Assembly: GCA_907163375.1 (NCBI GenBank)
Contig: CAJQUW010000952.1
Location: forward strand, 72,001 to 136,000
Direction of reading: 5' to 3'
Source: Prostheceraeus crozeri
Taxonomy: Eukaryota > Platyhelminthes > Polycladida > Euryleptidae
Length of the DNA: 64,000 nucleotides
The translations under genes were made by a program, and so were the position numbers. Shown here one piece after another: positions 42,301 to 54,300 of the stretch. The notes beneath the pieces are model-generated. The model saw nothing but the letters and a program-made list of their open reading frames with translations, did not search any database and was not told the DNA's origin. Positions within the stretch are counted from its first letter, which is position 1. Each line of letters starts with the position of its first letter.

Positions 42301-45300
42301 GTCAGTGAAATTTCAAAATTTGATGAAAAATGTTTTGGTGACGGTCCCAGGTCGAAATTCCACACTTTGGAAAATTTTCAAATTTTTACCCATACAAAGT
42401 CACTCTGACACTTAGGATTTTTTCAGGTAAGCGAGCTCCGACCTAAAATCTTGTAACCGCTCTAACTTTTGAACGGCTGCTCCGATTGACTCGCAACGAA
42501 AAATGCGGTCGAGCAGTGTTTCATCCTCTTTCCAATGCAAGTCGAACGAACAAAATCCGTCCACTAGAACCAAAGTTAGAACAAAGGGGGGGGGGACGTC
42601 AGTGAAATTTCAAAATTTGATGACAAATGTTTTGGTGACGGTCCCAGGTCGAAATTCCACACTTTGGAAAATTTTCAAAATTTTACCCATACAAAGTCAC
42701 TCTGACACTTAGGATTTTTTCAGGTGAGCGAGCTCCGACCTAAAATCTTGTAACCGCTCTAACTTTTGAACGGCTGCTCCGATTGACTCGCAACCAAAAA
42801 TGTGGTCGAGCAGTGTTTCATCCTCTTTCCAATGCAAGTCGAACGAACAAAATCCGTCCACTAGAACCAAAGTTAGAACAAAGGGGGGGGGAGGGTCAGC
42901 GAAATTTGATGAAACAAACTTTGGTAAAGGTCCCAGGTCGAAATTCCACACTTTGGAAAATTTTCAAATTTTTCCCCATACAAAGCCACTCTGACACTTA
43001 GGATTTTTTCAGGTGAGCGAGCTCCGACCTAAAATCTTGTAACCGCTCTAACTTTTGAACGGCTGGTCGGATTGACTCGCAACGAAAAGATAAAGCATGC
43101 AGTCGAGCATATGTTCATCCTTCTTTCCAATGCAGAGCTTCGATACGAACAAATCCGTCACTGCAACCAAAAAGTTAGCTCAAAGGGGGTGGGGCGTTCA
43201 GCGAAAATTTTGTCTCTCCGATTGACTTGAAACTCACCATACAGATAGAGAATTTCACGCTGATTCCAAATCTGAAATCCGTTTTCCAATCCGATCCTTC
43301 GTTTTGAAGCTACAGCCCAAAACGTCCCAAATTCTAACTCTGTCGTTTTTCGCCAATGTCCCAAAATCTTAAATGGCGTCTCACATCTAAACGAAGACAG
43401 ATAGGAACAAGCCGATTCTTTCACTGAATTTGTCTCACTCTTAGCTTTCAAACGTGCTATCGCACGACAAAATCCGTCCACTGGAAGCCAAAATCGAAGC
43501 AAGCTGTCCAGAGGGGGGGGGAGGTCAATGAAAATTTTTTCTCTCCGATTTCGCTGGAAACATCCTTCCTAACCCAAAATTTCACGTAGAGTCCGAATCT
43601 GGCCTCCGTTTTCTCATCCGATGCTTCGTTTGGGCGCTACACACCAAAACGTCCCAAATTCTAACTCTGTCGTTTTTTCGAAAAATGTTGAAAAATTTTT
43701 CTCTCCGATGATGTTTTTGTTTTTATTTATTTGTTTTGTATTTATTGACTTGAAACTCACCCATCAAAGAGATAAAAAGAATTTCACGCTGATTCCAAAT
43801 CTGAAATCCGTTTTTTTTTCCAACTTCCGAAGCTTCGTTTTGAAGCTCAGCCAAAACGTCCAAATTCTAAACTCTGTCGTTTTTCACCAATGTCCCAAAA
43901 ATCTTAAATGGGCGTCTCACATTGCTAAACGGAAGACAGATACGGGACAACAAGCCGATTCTTTCACTGAATGTTGTCTCACTCTTAGCTTTCAAACGAG
44001 CTAGTCGCACGACAAAATTTCCGTCCACTTGGAATAGTTGTTGAAAGCCAAAATCGAAGCAAGCTGTCCAAGAAGGGGGGGGGGGGGGGAGGTCAGTTGA
44101 AACTTTTTTTTTCTCTCCCCGATTTCGTGGAAAATCTTCTAACCCAAAATTTCAAGTAGATTCCGAATCTGGCCTCCGTTTTCTCATCCGATGCTTCGTT
44201 TGGGCGCTACACACCAAAACGTCCCAAATTCTAACTCTGTCGTTTTTTCGAAAAATGTTGAAAATTTTTTCTCTCCGATTGACTTGAAACTCACCATACA
44301 GATAGAGAATTTCACGATGATTCCAAATCTGAAATCCGTTTTCCAATCCGATGCTTCGTTTTGAAGCTACAGCCCAAAACGTCCCAAATTCTAACTCTGT
44401 CGTTTTTCGCCAATGTCCCAAAATCTTAAATGGCGTCTCACATCCTAAAACGAGGGACAGATGAGAAAACAAGCCCGATTCTTTCACTGAATTTGTCTCA
44501 CTTACTGTAGCTTTCAAACGCGCTATTGCACGACACAAAATTCGTCCACTGGGAAGCCAAAATCAAAGCAAGCTGTCCAGAGGGGGGGGGACGTCAGTGA
44601 AAAAATTTTTTCCTCGATTGCTTTCAAATTCACTACAGATGCGAAACATTTTCACGCTGAATCGAAATGGCCTCCGTTTTCTCATTCTTCGAGGCTTTCG
44701 TTTGGGCCTACACACAAAACGTCCCACATTTTTTAACTCTGCCAAATTTTGACGAAAAGAGTTTTTTCTCGCCGATTGAGCTGGAAATCACACCACAGAT
44801 GCAGAATTTTACGCTGAATCCGAATCTGGCAGACATTTCACCATCCACGACAACCTAGACTGTCGCCCATGTCAACCTAGACGGTCGCCCACGTCAACCT
44901 AGACGGTCGCCCACGTCAACCTGGACGGTCGCCCAAGTCAACCAGGCGGTCGGACCAACTCACTCGAGTCTCACACTCTGTCGTTGCAGAGGGGGGGGGA
45001 GTCAGCGAACATGTTGTGAACCAACCTGGCCGGCACACCACGACAGACCCCAACCTCTGTCGTTCCAGCGGGGGGGGGGCGCGCTGTGTTTATTCTGGAC
45101 CTTTTGTTACTACTCACGTCCTCTAGCTCCATCAGGTCACTGGTTCAAACCTTCCCAACGACTGAGGTCACTACAGGCCGAAACATGGTCTCGTGGTGGT
45201 TACCATCTGGTGAGATTTCATAAACGTATCAATTGCCAGGTTTACTTGTGTTCTGAACCAAAGTTTTGTCTTATTTTTTTTGAATTATTTTTGCATTTTT

Positions 45301-48300
45301 TCTATGGCGTTTCTTGTGCGCAGGAAGCCTCTTTTGTGTTTCAAGCGCTGTATATATAAAGTCAAATGCAATATAGGTATAAGTCATAACGCCAATTGTT
45401 CACGAAGGCACACAGGATAATCTCATACGCATGAGCCATCTGCGGTTGAGAATAGAGATGGATTATCAGTGGGTTGGTCTTGCTTCAATAGAACCAGTCT
45501 TTATCTATAGAGCGTCATTCTTTATGCCTATGCTTTGTGCTATTACTAAAATTAGGAAATTGTCATATAATTTCTTCTTCTGTCTGCTTAGTACGAGTGT
45601 ATTACCTGGTCATGAGAAAAAGCATCTCAAAATGGTCTTCTTATGGCTTATGGAGGATCGTGACGCGACTTGTGAACGAACGGCATTACGGGCTTATTCT
45701 GTGTGTGCCTAGGCTCTTACAAAGTACATTGCATGGCACCGATGCCTGTCCGTTGTCATTAATGACGCATTTCCACGGACGTAGCTTTGTTTTCAGTTTG
45801 AATGTTGATCTTGTCCCCTTGCAAATTTCGTGTAACTGCGTTAATTTGTTGTATCCTGATATCTGGTGTTATACATTCAAGTTCCTACTTACCTGTAACT
45901 AATGCGGGTTTCATTATTATCGAGATTGTTCTTCACTGAGTTGGAAGCTGTTAGGCAGCCAGCGTTTGTTGGAACAAAGAAGGTCGATTTGCCGTGGGGG
46001 TGGGGAAAGTATAGCTACTAATCACGTTAGCTGTAGACAGGCTTTATTTTGATTCCGGGCATCGCTTTAAATTTTGTGATTAGCTTCAGAAAATCTCTGG
46101 AAGAAAACAATATTCATTTACAAAATTATAGATCATATTGAGGAAACTTCATTTATTTGCAAAAAATGACATTGTTAGCTACACAGTAGCAATCCGTTGT
46201 GTGTCTCCGTGGCATATGGGTTAAGGTGCTTGGCCCTGCGAATCTCGGGGCTGGACCACACGAATATAAGATCGTAGGTTAAAACACTTTAACATGCCAC
46301 GAAAATCATTACGTTATAGTTAACACAAGAATAAGGCGAAATAAACAAACGGACCTAACTGTATTGAAAAGATGTGCGGTGGTTGGACTCGAAGTTATGA
46401 TCCCACTGTTATATTAATAATAATAATAATAGGCATGTATTTGCTGATAAACAGCCACGGCTGATCATAAAACATGTAAAGGGAAAAAGGAGCATATAAA
46501 AAGGCATTAAAGTCAGAGCTACGAAAAAACGCGATTAACAAGATGGAAAGGAAGGAGTTCCTTCCTGTGGAAAACATCTGTGGGGAAAAAAGAAGTTTGA
46601 AGATGACAATGATTAGCATGACTTCAGTCAAGGACGATGATGATTGTGACGGACACAAGAGCCGAACCACGCGAAATTAGAGAGACCGGTAACTGATGAA
46701 GTACAGTCATTTAAACTAAAGATATTGTGGTATACATGGAGGAAAGTACGCAACCTTCGAGAATTCGAGTGAACATTCCGGTGAAGATTAGTGTCAACAA
46801 GGGAAACTAATTTAAAGCTGATAGAACAAGCAGAGGTGCTGAACGAGGAAGCATTCGGAACATGACTTCACCGGAGTCAACACCTCTGTATACTCAGTTG
46901 CACAAAGCTTTAGTGGCGAGAGTTATACTAGAAGAACGATACTCGATACTATGGACGCATTCCACCATGGAATAGTCGGTTGCTGAAAACTAATTGAAGC
47001 TCTTAAGAAGAGAAGTCAGTCAACTTAGTCGCCTAGGACAGCAATGGAAGACTGCGCTCTTTAAATGATTCGAAAATTTGACATGAACTTAAGAGATATT
47101 GAGAAGTGATGTGGATGGCGATAGCAGCGGCTGATTAGTATCAGTCATAGACTAAAGGAGATACGAAGATAGATCGAACTGAACATTCAAAATTCAACAT
47201 GTTATGCCAACAAAATCCGAAGTAGGTATATCAGTAAATTTGTGGGGCAAGAAGGCGTATGATGGGATAAGTATAGAAGACAAGTGTGAAAGTAATACAG
47301 TAAAACATCTGGAATCCGATGTTCTGCACAATGAAACAGCTGACTGGTTAGATGCTTGTTGAAGATAAAAATTGTGTGAGCATACAAGTCAGGATTCTGT
47401 TACGATATAGGAAGCCGATACATCACTACAAATTGAATAGAATGCAAATTGGAGGGTAAGACACCAGGCCCCACATGACAAAATACAGCCTTTTGGGTGA
47501 AGAACGCTGAAGGTATGCATACAAGGTTAAGAACACTACAATGAATTTACTAGGGATCCCACGTTCCTACCAGATGGTCATGGTCACTGGGAAGAACTGT
47601 GCTGATCCGAAAAGACGAAAGCAAACCACCTCGCCCCGACAACTTTCAGGCCAAATTCCTGCCTCCCAACTATGTGGACGTTATTCTGCGGGATCATCTC
47701 GAGCAAGATTAACCACGGCATATCGAATCAAACAGTGTAATGCATCACGTATCAGAAGGGATGTCAGACCAAGTGCAAGAGGGACAAATGAACAGCCTGG
47801 TCATTGATCGAAACGATCCACAATTGAAAGCTGAAGAGGAAGGATGAAAACTATACCATGGGCATGGATCGACCTTTCGCAAAGCTTGCGACTCCATCCC
47901 GCAACTCCTGGATAGTCAAAACAAAGCTTGGACATGACAAGGTCGTTAAAGCTGTTCAAGAAGTAATTGCTGTATCATCTGCCTTCTGGAAGACTTGGTT
48001 GAAACAAGCCAATGACGATCATCGGAGTGTGTGATAGATCTTGAGAGGCCATAGCGGCACCATTGGGCATGAGGCAGGTCGGCTCGCGTGGCATATGGGG
48101 GGACTAACCCGGACCAAAGACTCATGGCCCAAATGACACAAATGAGCTGAGGCATCGGGGCACGCAGGAATCGGGCACGGCGGGGAATGGCGTGGTCCGG
48201 GCGCGGGCTGCAGGGATCGGGGGCACTGGACAGTACCTGTGGCGGTGGCGGCTCCGCCGTTGGGCCATTCGGGGCATCTGGCCTTCGTGCCGGGTGGCAT

Positions 48301-51300
48301 ACGGCTGGCCATACTTGGCATGGGGTTGGCCCATTAGAGGGTTTTCGGTTCTGGCGCCATCGGGCTGGCCTAGGGCTCGGGGGGCCATGGGTCACGCCGG
48401 AGCGGTTTGGGGCCGGATGGGGTTGGGGCTGGTATGGCCGTGCTTTGGAGCCTGGGACGATGGGGGGGAGGCGGGGGGCCCTGGCAAGTGTCTGGGGGGC
48501 CAGGAGGGTCAGCGACGACAAATGAGGGATTGAGGCGAGGCTTGGTTGGAGGGGGCCGCGTCGGGCTGAGGGCCATGGACAGTCCCTAGGCAGATCACTG
48601 GGGATGCAAAGGCGGGCAATGGGGGTGGGTCGGCTGAGGGTGGGGATGTGGCCGGGCTGCGTGGATTTGCCTTTTTAGGGCCATGGGCGGTTGGGCCCGG
48701 GCTCCTTGGCCGGGGGGGACGTGGCGGGGTTGACTACGGCCAGCCGGATTGGCATTCTACATGGCGGCCCGGGCGGGTGGAGCCACCAAACTCCCGGGGA
48801 ACCATATCGAGATGCCAGGTAGGTCCTTCGATTGGGCTTGGGATACCGGCATTTGGGGCCAGGGCTGGGTGGCGGAGCTGTTGGGTGGGACCCTCGGGCA
48901 AATTGTTAGGAGACCGGCTTGCACGAGAGGCACCAAGGCATTGGCAGCGGCATCATGGGCCGGGAATGGGCTGGCTGGGGCGTGGCTTTTTACATGCGTA
49001 TCATCACGGGGGGGCCTAGCGGAACTTCTGGAGAGGACATGTGGTGCCTGGTGCTTGGGCCGTGAGGCTTTGGCTCTTTGGACATGGAAGCATCTAGGCC
49101 TTAAGGGGCCGAGGCGGAGGGCGGCGCCCATTGGCAGGTGGACCCTGGGGGCCGGCTGGGCATCGTGGCTGCAGGCGGGGCTGGACCCGGCACAGTCAGG
49201 GGCTTACCTGGCAGGACACCCATTTCCATTGGCATGATTGGCGGGGTGTTATCGGGGAACCACTATAGGCCAGGCTACCGGTCCCGGCGGACCTAGGGGA
49301 CGGGCTGGGACGGCGACATCGTTTGTGGGGGGGCAAGTGGCTCATGGACATATGTGGCGGCAGGGAGGCGGGCTGGGGCACATAGGGATCGGTTATCAGG
49401 TCTGGCCCTGAGAGTCGGGCCCATTAGGTGGGTCCTGACGGTCCGGATGTAGGGGCATGGGGCGCGGACTGGGCTACTGGGAAGGCAGGGGAGGCCGTGG
49501 CCCTTGCGAGTGGCGCAAATGTGGTTTTCGGTCTGGTAGGCCTGCTCGGGGGTGGGATTGGGTATGGGGGGGACTAGGGATACCCTTGGAGGATGGCAGC
49601 CCTGGCCCTTCGCCGTTGGTCCATCATTGCAACCCCACCCCCCCCTCACCACCATCCCCCCGGACGGCCATGGGCTATGGGGCTGGGGGGGTGGGGACAG
49701 GCCGGAACGGGGTTTGTGGCTTCGGGATTTCGACGTGAAGGGCCCACAGCCCTAATCCGGCTTGGCGCTGGTACTGAGTCGAGGTTTGAGAGGGGTTGGC
49801 GGCTGGGCCCGCGCGGCCGGCGGCAAACGGCCATAGTGGATTGGCCATGGGCCCCACATCGGCTTAGGCCATACTGGGGGATATGGCCCATCTTGGGGCA
49901 TTGGCGGTCCCGGTCCACCTTGGCATGGGACATGGCCGGGATTGGGCGGCCGCGGGCAGGGCGGCTTGGGCGGACCGGCAGGGGATGGGAGGCATCTTTC
50001 AAGGTGATTCCATTGTCCCCGCTGCTATTCTGCCTAGCGATGAACCCCCTCAGCGATAATCCTAGGTCAGATGCAACAAGGCCTACAAGCTAACTACAGG
50101 GCATCGAGTGAACCACCTCCTCTACATGGACGATCTGAAGTTATAACGAAAGAACAGAGAATGACATCAACGGCGCTAATCAATAAAGTAAAGACCTTCC
50201 AGTGATGATATCAACATGCAGTTTTGGAATCGTACAAATCGCGCACGCCTTATCATCCACAGAGGCCAAGACAATACACACGGATGGATTCGAAACAGAC
50301 GGGAGTATCATACAGGACGTGAATGAAGAAGACGGATGCAAGTATCTTGGAATCCCACAGCACCACACCAACATCGATGACGCAGCAAAGGCGCAAGCAT
50401 ATCGCCGAATACAAGAAAAGGCTGAAGAATGTCCATGAAATCAAAGCTATACCGCAATGCACAAGATTGAAGCAATCAACACGTTCGCATTGCCCGTCAT
50501 CAGCTACACAGGGGGAGTGGTAAAATGGAGAGTCCAAGAACTTGATGAATGAACCGCAAGACTTCGCAAGATCATGATATGGGTTTGGTGGACTGCAACC
50601 CAAGAGCAGAACTGATCGGCCTCTACTTGCCGCGGGATCGGGGAGAAGAGGCTTGAAGAACTTGACCGACATAGTGGAACAAGAAAACCGAAGTCTAACA
50701 GAACACCTCCACAACGTTGCTGATGACCCCCACTGCTGGCGGTGGCTCAAGCAAGTGATCTGTACAGACAATGTGAGTGAAACAGACAGCAGAAATGGAA
50801 AGAAAAGAGAATGGAAGAGCGATATCAGAAATGGAAAGGAAAACAAAGCAATGCACGCCAATATGTACGACAAAGTGAAAGAAATAACATCAGGGGAAGG
50901 CATGCTATAGTTGGTTGAAAACAGTCAAGTGTGAAGATAGAAACGGAAGCACTAACTTGTCGCAGCCCAGGACCCAAGCTGAACACGAAAGCGCATTCAA
51001 CGTACATAACAAAAACAGGCACAGATTCGAAATGCAGAATGTGCAAGGGCTACAGATGAGCACAGTCGCTCACAATCCTAACTGGCTGCTCAAAGCTAGC
51101 CGGAAACGAGTACGTCAACCGGCACAATGAAGTTGCAAGGATAGTCCATCGAAGCATATGCATGGACTACGACTTGCCCGTATCTCGGGAACCCTGGCAG
51201 CACGTGCCTGTGCCAGTGATAGAAGACAGCGCAGTGAAGATCCTTGTGGACTTCGAGATACGGACTGATAGAAGAATCACAGCAAGAAGACGAGACATAG

Positions 51301-54300
51301 TGATAGTGGACAAAGCGAAGAAGACTGGCATCATAATCGACATATCAGTACCCGAAGAACGGAACATTAACAACAAAGAAAAAGAGAAAATCACAAAGTA
51401 TCAAGACCTGAAAATGGAAATACAGAAGCTGTGGAACATCAAAGTAACGTGCATCCCTGTTGTGATCGGATCACTTGGAGCACACACAGGAAAGTTGACG
51501 AAGTACCTGAAGGAAATCCCCGGACACCACCATGTACCTCAATTGCAGAAGGCCGCCTTGCTTGGCAGTGCCTATATACTCAGGCGAACTCTTGACCTCC
51601 CTGAGTCCTGGTAGGACTCCGAGATCTTGAGCATTGTTCCGACTTGTGAGAGTCGTGTACCAAAAAAAAATAGGCATTTATTTGCTGATAAACAGCCACG
51701 GCTGATCATAAAACATGTAAAGGGATAAAGGAGCATATAAAAGGCATTAAGTCACAGCTACGAAAAACGCGATACACAAAATGGAAGGAAGGAGTTCTTA
51801 AATCTATCAGTTTTACAATATATAATGCTGGATGACTTTCTAAGTTTTGATATCGTCTCATTCGAGCTCTGTGGTGTTCTTTCTCCGATCGTCGGTGATC
51901 CTTGAAATTGTCTTTGACACATGATGAAACGTCTGGTGCTCAGTTCTTCTAACCCATGTTTCATCAAAACGCCTTCATAATTATAATCGTGTCACTCGAT
52001 TGGAATGTGCTTTATCATGCAGATGACTCTTCTCTGAACAGATTCAAGAGGATTTGATTGTGCTTTTGTGATGTTGAAATGCCATACAAGAGCACCATAT
52101 TCCAGAATGCTGAGTATACAAGCACAATAAAATTTGACAACATCTGTATCTCCGAAACCTGATCGCATCATTTCACTAACGAAATGTACTCTCATCTGTG
52201 CTTTCTTGATTATTTTCAATATGTGATCTGACCAAGATAATTCCTCATTGATGATGAAACCAAGAATCTTCGTTTGACGAAATGGATTAATTATTTCCCC
52301 ATCTACTTCTATCTGATTCCAGTTTATCTGTTTCCTTCTTTTAAAGTTTATTCTCATTTCATTTGTCTTTTTTAGATTTAATCTCATATTGTGTTCTTTT
52401 GCCCAATTAGCAACTTCATTCTCTCTCTGAGCAAGTAATGATTGGTTAATGCTATAGAAGGATTCGTAGATAGTACAGACGTCAATATACTTCATGTTTG
52501 TTGTCAGGTCATTAATCATGAGTACAAATGCAAGTGATCCATATTTAGTTCTTTGACAAAAATTAAGTTATCTGGCACGGTGTCACGGAGAGTGTAATTT
52601 GACCTGTAGATTACGAATATGATGGTAAAAAATCCCCCATCGAGTTGACCATCATATTCGTAACCTGGAGGTCAAATTACATAGGAATGTGAAGAAAAAT
52701 CTTTCAGGAAATTTCAAAAATGAAACCGCACTCTCCATGACAACGTGCTGGACCAGTGCTCTACCAACTGAGCTGCAAACCTACAAACCATTACATTGGC
52801 AGGATCAAGTCCTCACCATCACACATCAGTTGCCATAGCAATTATGATCGGTGAATAAATAGCTCGTCACCATTGTGACTGCGGATATTAAGACTGATGG
52901 ATACACAGAATTAAATATTTTGTTTATCTGCTTTGGTTTGCTAGAAGTGTGATTAATACGAAATCGCCGGCACATCGAGGAACCTCTTAAGAGGGCAAAA
53001 AGGAATTCCTAATACCTTACAGAGATAGGAAAAAAGTCGTGCGTCGCTTGCGGATTAATGTGAGTTCAAGCAAAGTGCTTCCATTGCCAAAATTCCTTCA
53101 GATTCGAAGAATTCAGATCACTGTGCACAAGTTTTCTCCATAATGTTGGCCCTTCCGATCATTATTAAAGAAAGTAGCAGGCGTACGAAAATTAGTTCAC
53201 TTGATGTTTTCACATCCTCACCTCGGCATTTCTCTTTGTAGTGCATACACTGAATCGAAGCCAAGACAGGGATGTGTGTTTTGGTGTGTGCAGAGTGATA
53301 TCACAGCACGCACGCCTCTCTCACTGGCTCTGGTGTCCCCTGCTGACAGCTTATTGTTTGCAATTTCCAATAGCAAGCGATACACGAATTATCCATTCGA
53401 GAAGGAACAAGTTGTCTAATCATGTGATGTGCCGTTTCGATATTAAGGTTACATATAACCCTACCTTTCTAGGAAACCGAAGCGCACGCAGATTAATCTA
53501 ATTCTATGGGTGGATAAGTTGTAAAAAAGGCGAATGATGGAATACTCACGAGAAAGTAGAGTTCTTGCCGATGAAGGTTTCCATTACATCGTTGGTACCG
53601 ACGGGGAAAATCACTTCATTAATCACATGAAACATCCCTGATCCACCAACTTGATCGATATATGGAGACACCAGTTCGGCGTTGTTTATGAAATAATCGT
53701 AAGAAGCAGACGACTGAAAAGCAAGCAAATGTTGTAATTTGAGAACAAGAAATTAAGAAATCTTGAAGAAATAAAGAATTGAGCAGGCAATCACTGCTGG
53801 CAAAGAGAAATGGCTTTGATGACATTATTCTGGGAAAAAATAGCTTGATAGAAATCCTAGAATAAATAGAATAAAACTATACTGATATAATAATAAAAGC
53901 TATGACAACATTTTCTAGCAATATGAGCGGAATTTGTAGAAAATGATTCAGATAGCATTTTAATTAAAGAGAACAAATTTCAATTTATCTTCCGATGCAC
54001 AGATAATTTGCTTTTGCTCTTCCAAAATTTGTTTCGGCGAACCGCCCTTCTCAATCAGCTGTCTTACTTACAGTGATCTCATCTAACAAGGACCATGATT
54101 TTTTAAAATCAAATATGGAATTGCCTAGTATTAAAAATATCATGGGTGAATGGGGAAAAGCTATTTTTTTTGAAAGAGGAAGTATCAACTTTTCCTCCGG
54201 CAGCTATGTTGTACAGCTCGAGCGCAGCGAGGACAGATAGCTAAGGGAGGAAACGTTTATTTCCTCTCGAAAGAATGTAGCTTTTCGTTATAGATGTCTA

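Larger units (their letters stand above)
21088..45114 (+). mobile_element. Polinton/Maverick-type element, broken, with giant inverted arms
   Basis: Termini are AGTAGTAAC...GTTACTACT (5'-AG...CT-3') with a 6-bp duplication CACGTC at 21082-21087 and 45115-45120, both as known for Polintons. The core contains a family-B DNA polymerase of Polinton type (about 30590-33720). The size of 24 kb is above the usual 15-20 kb because the inverted arms are 6.2 kb (left) and about 9.8 kb (right). I could not recognise an integrase, packaging ATPase, protease or capsid gene in the 8-kb core. The polymerase is broken in many places (a dozen or more), so this is a fossil. It is younger than the SINE it split and than the FAS1 intron. 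The arms are nearly identical where the sequence is clean, yet the core is decayed. Confidence 0.85.
35335..45114. repeat. Right inverted arm of the Polinton-type element
   Basis: Inverted counterpart of 21088-27310 in the same order: minisatellite 35340-38870, modules and small-ORF region 38880-41400, promoter region 41690-41765, 290-bp units 42290-43190, 22-bp repeats 44855-44950, C/G-run tip. 41450-43050 is almost identical to the left arm, whereas 35340-41400 differs by scattered one- and two-base changes and homopolymer shifts. That is the look of weakly corrected long reads rather than normal divergence. Confidence 0.85.
46561..51670 (+). mobile_element. LINE-B: non-LTR retrotransposon with restriction-like endonuclease
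   Basis: It lies inside LINE-A with a duplication of about 130 bp on either side and ends in nine A residues (51662-51670). Decayed RT motifs occur in order: NFRPNSCLPTMWTLF and QKGC (47600-47770), KVVKAVQEVIAV, GIFQGDS and LSPLLFCLAMNPLS (49990-50060), LLYMDDL (50110-50130), DGCKYLGIPQHHTN (50330-50375), then a C-terminal endonuclease. Motifs resemble R4/Hero-type elements. It has many frame breaks, and a 1.9-kb foreign G-rich block lies within the RT. Confidence 0.8.
46404..52556 (-). mobile_element. LINE-A: jockey/CR1-like non-LTR retrotransposon, 5'-truncated, interrupted by LINE-B
   Basis: The 3' end is at 46404-46427 with a (TTA)n tail. The 3' UTR piece 46428-46560 is repeated at 51671-51797, and the body runs 51798-52556. 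LINE-B (46561-51670) sits between the two copies. Only the second half of the RT and the 3' UTR remain. Confidence 0.8.

Noticed and set aside
47946-50093. Many long overlapping frames on both strands (60-190 codons)
   Set aside because: They all lie in the G-rich island, where stop codons are rare. Four or five frames are open at once with no domain, so they are composition artefacts.
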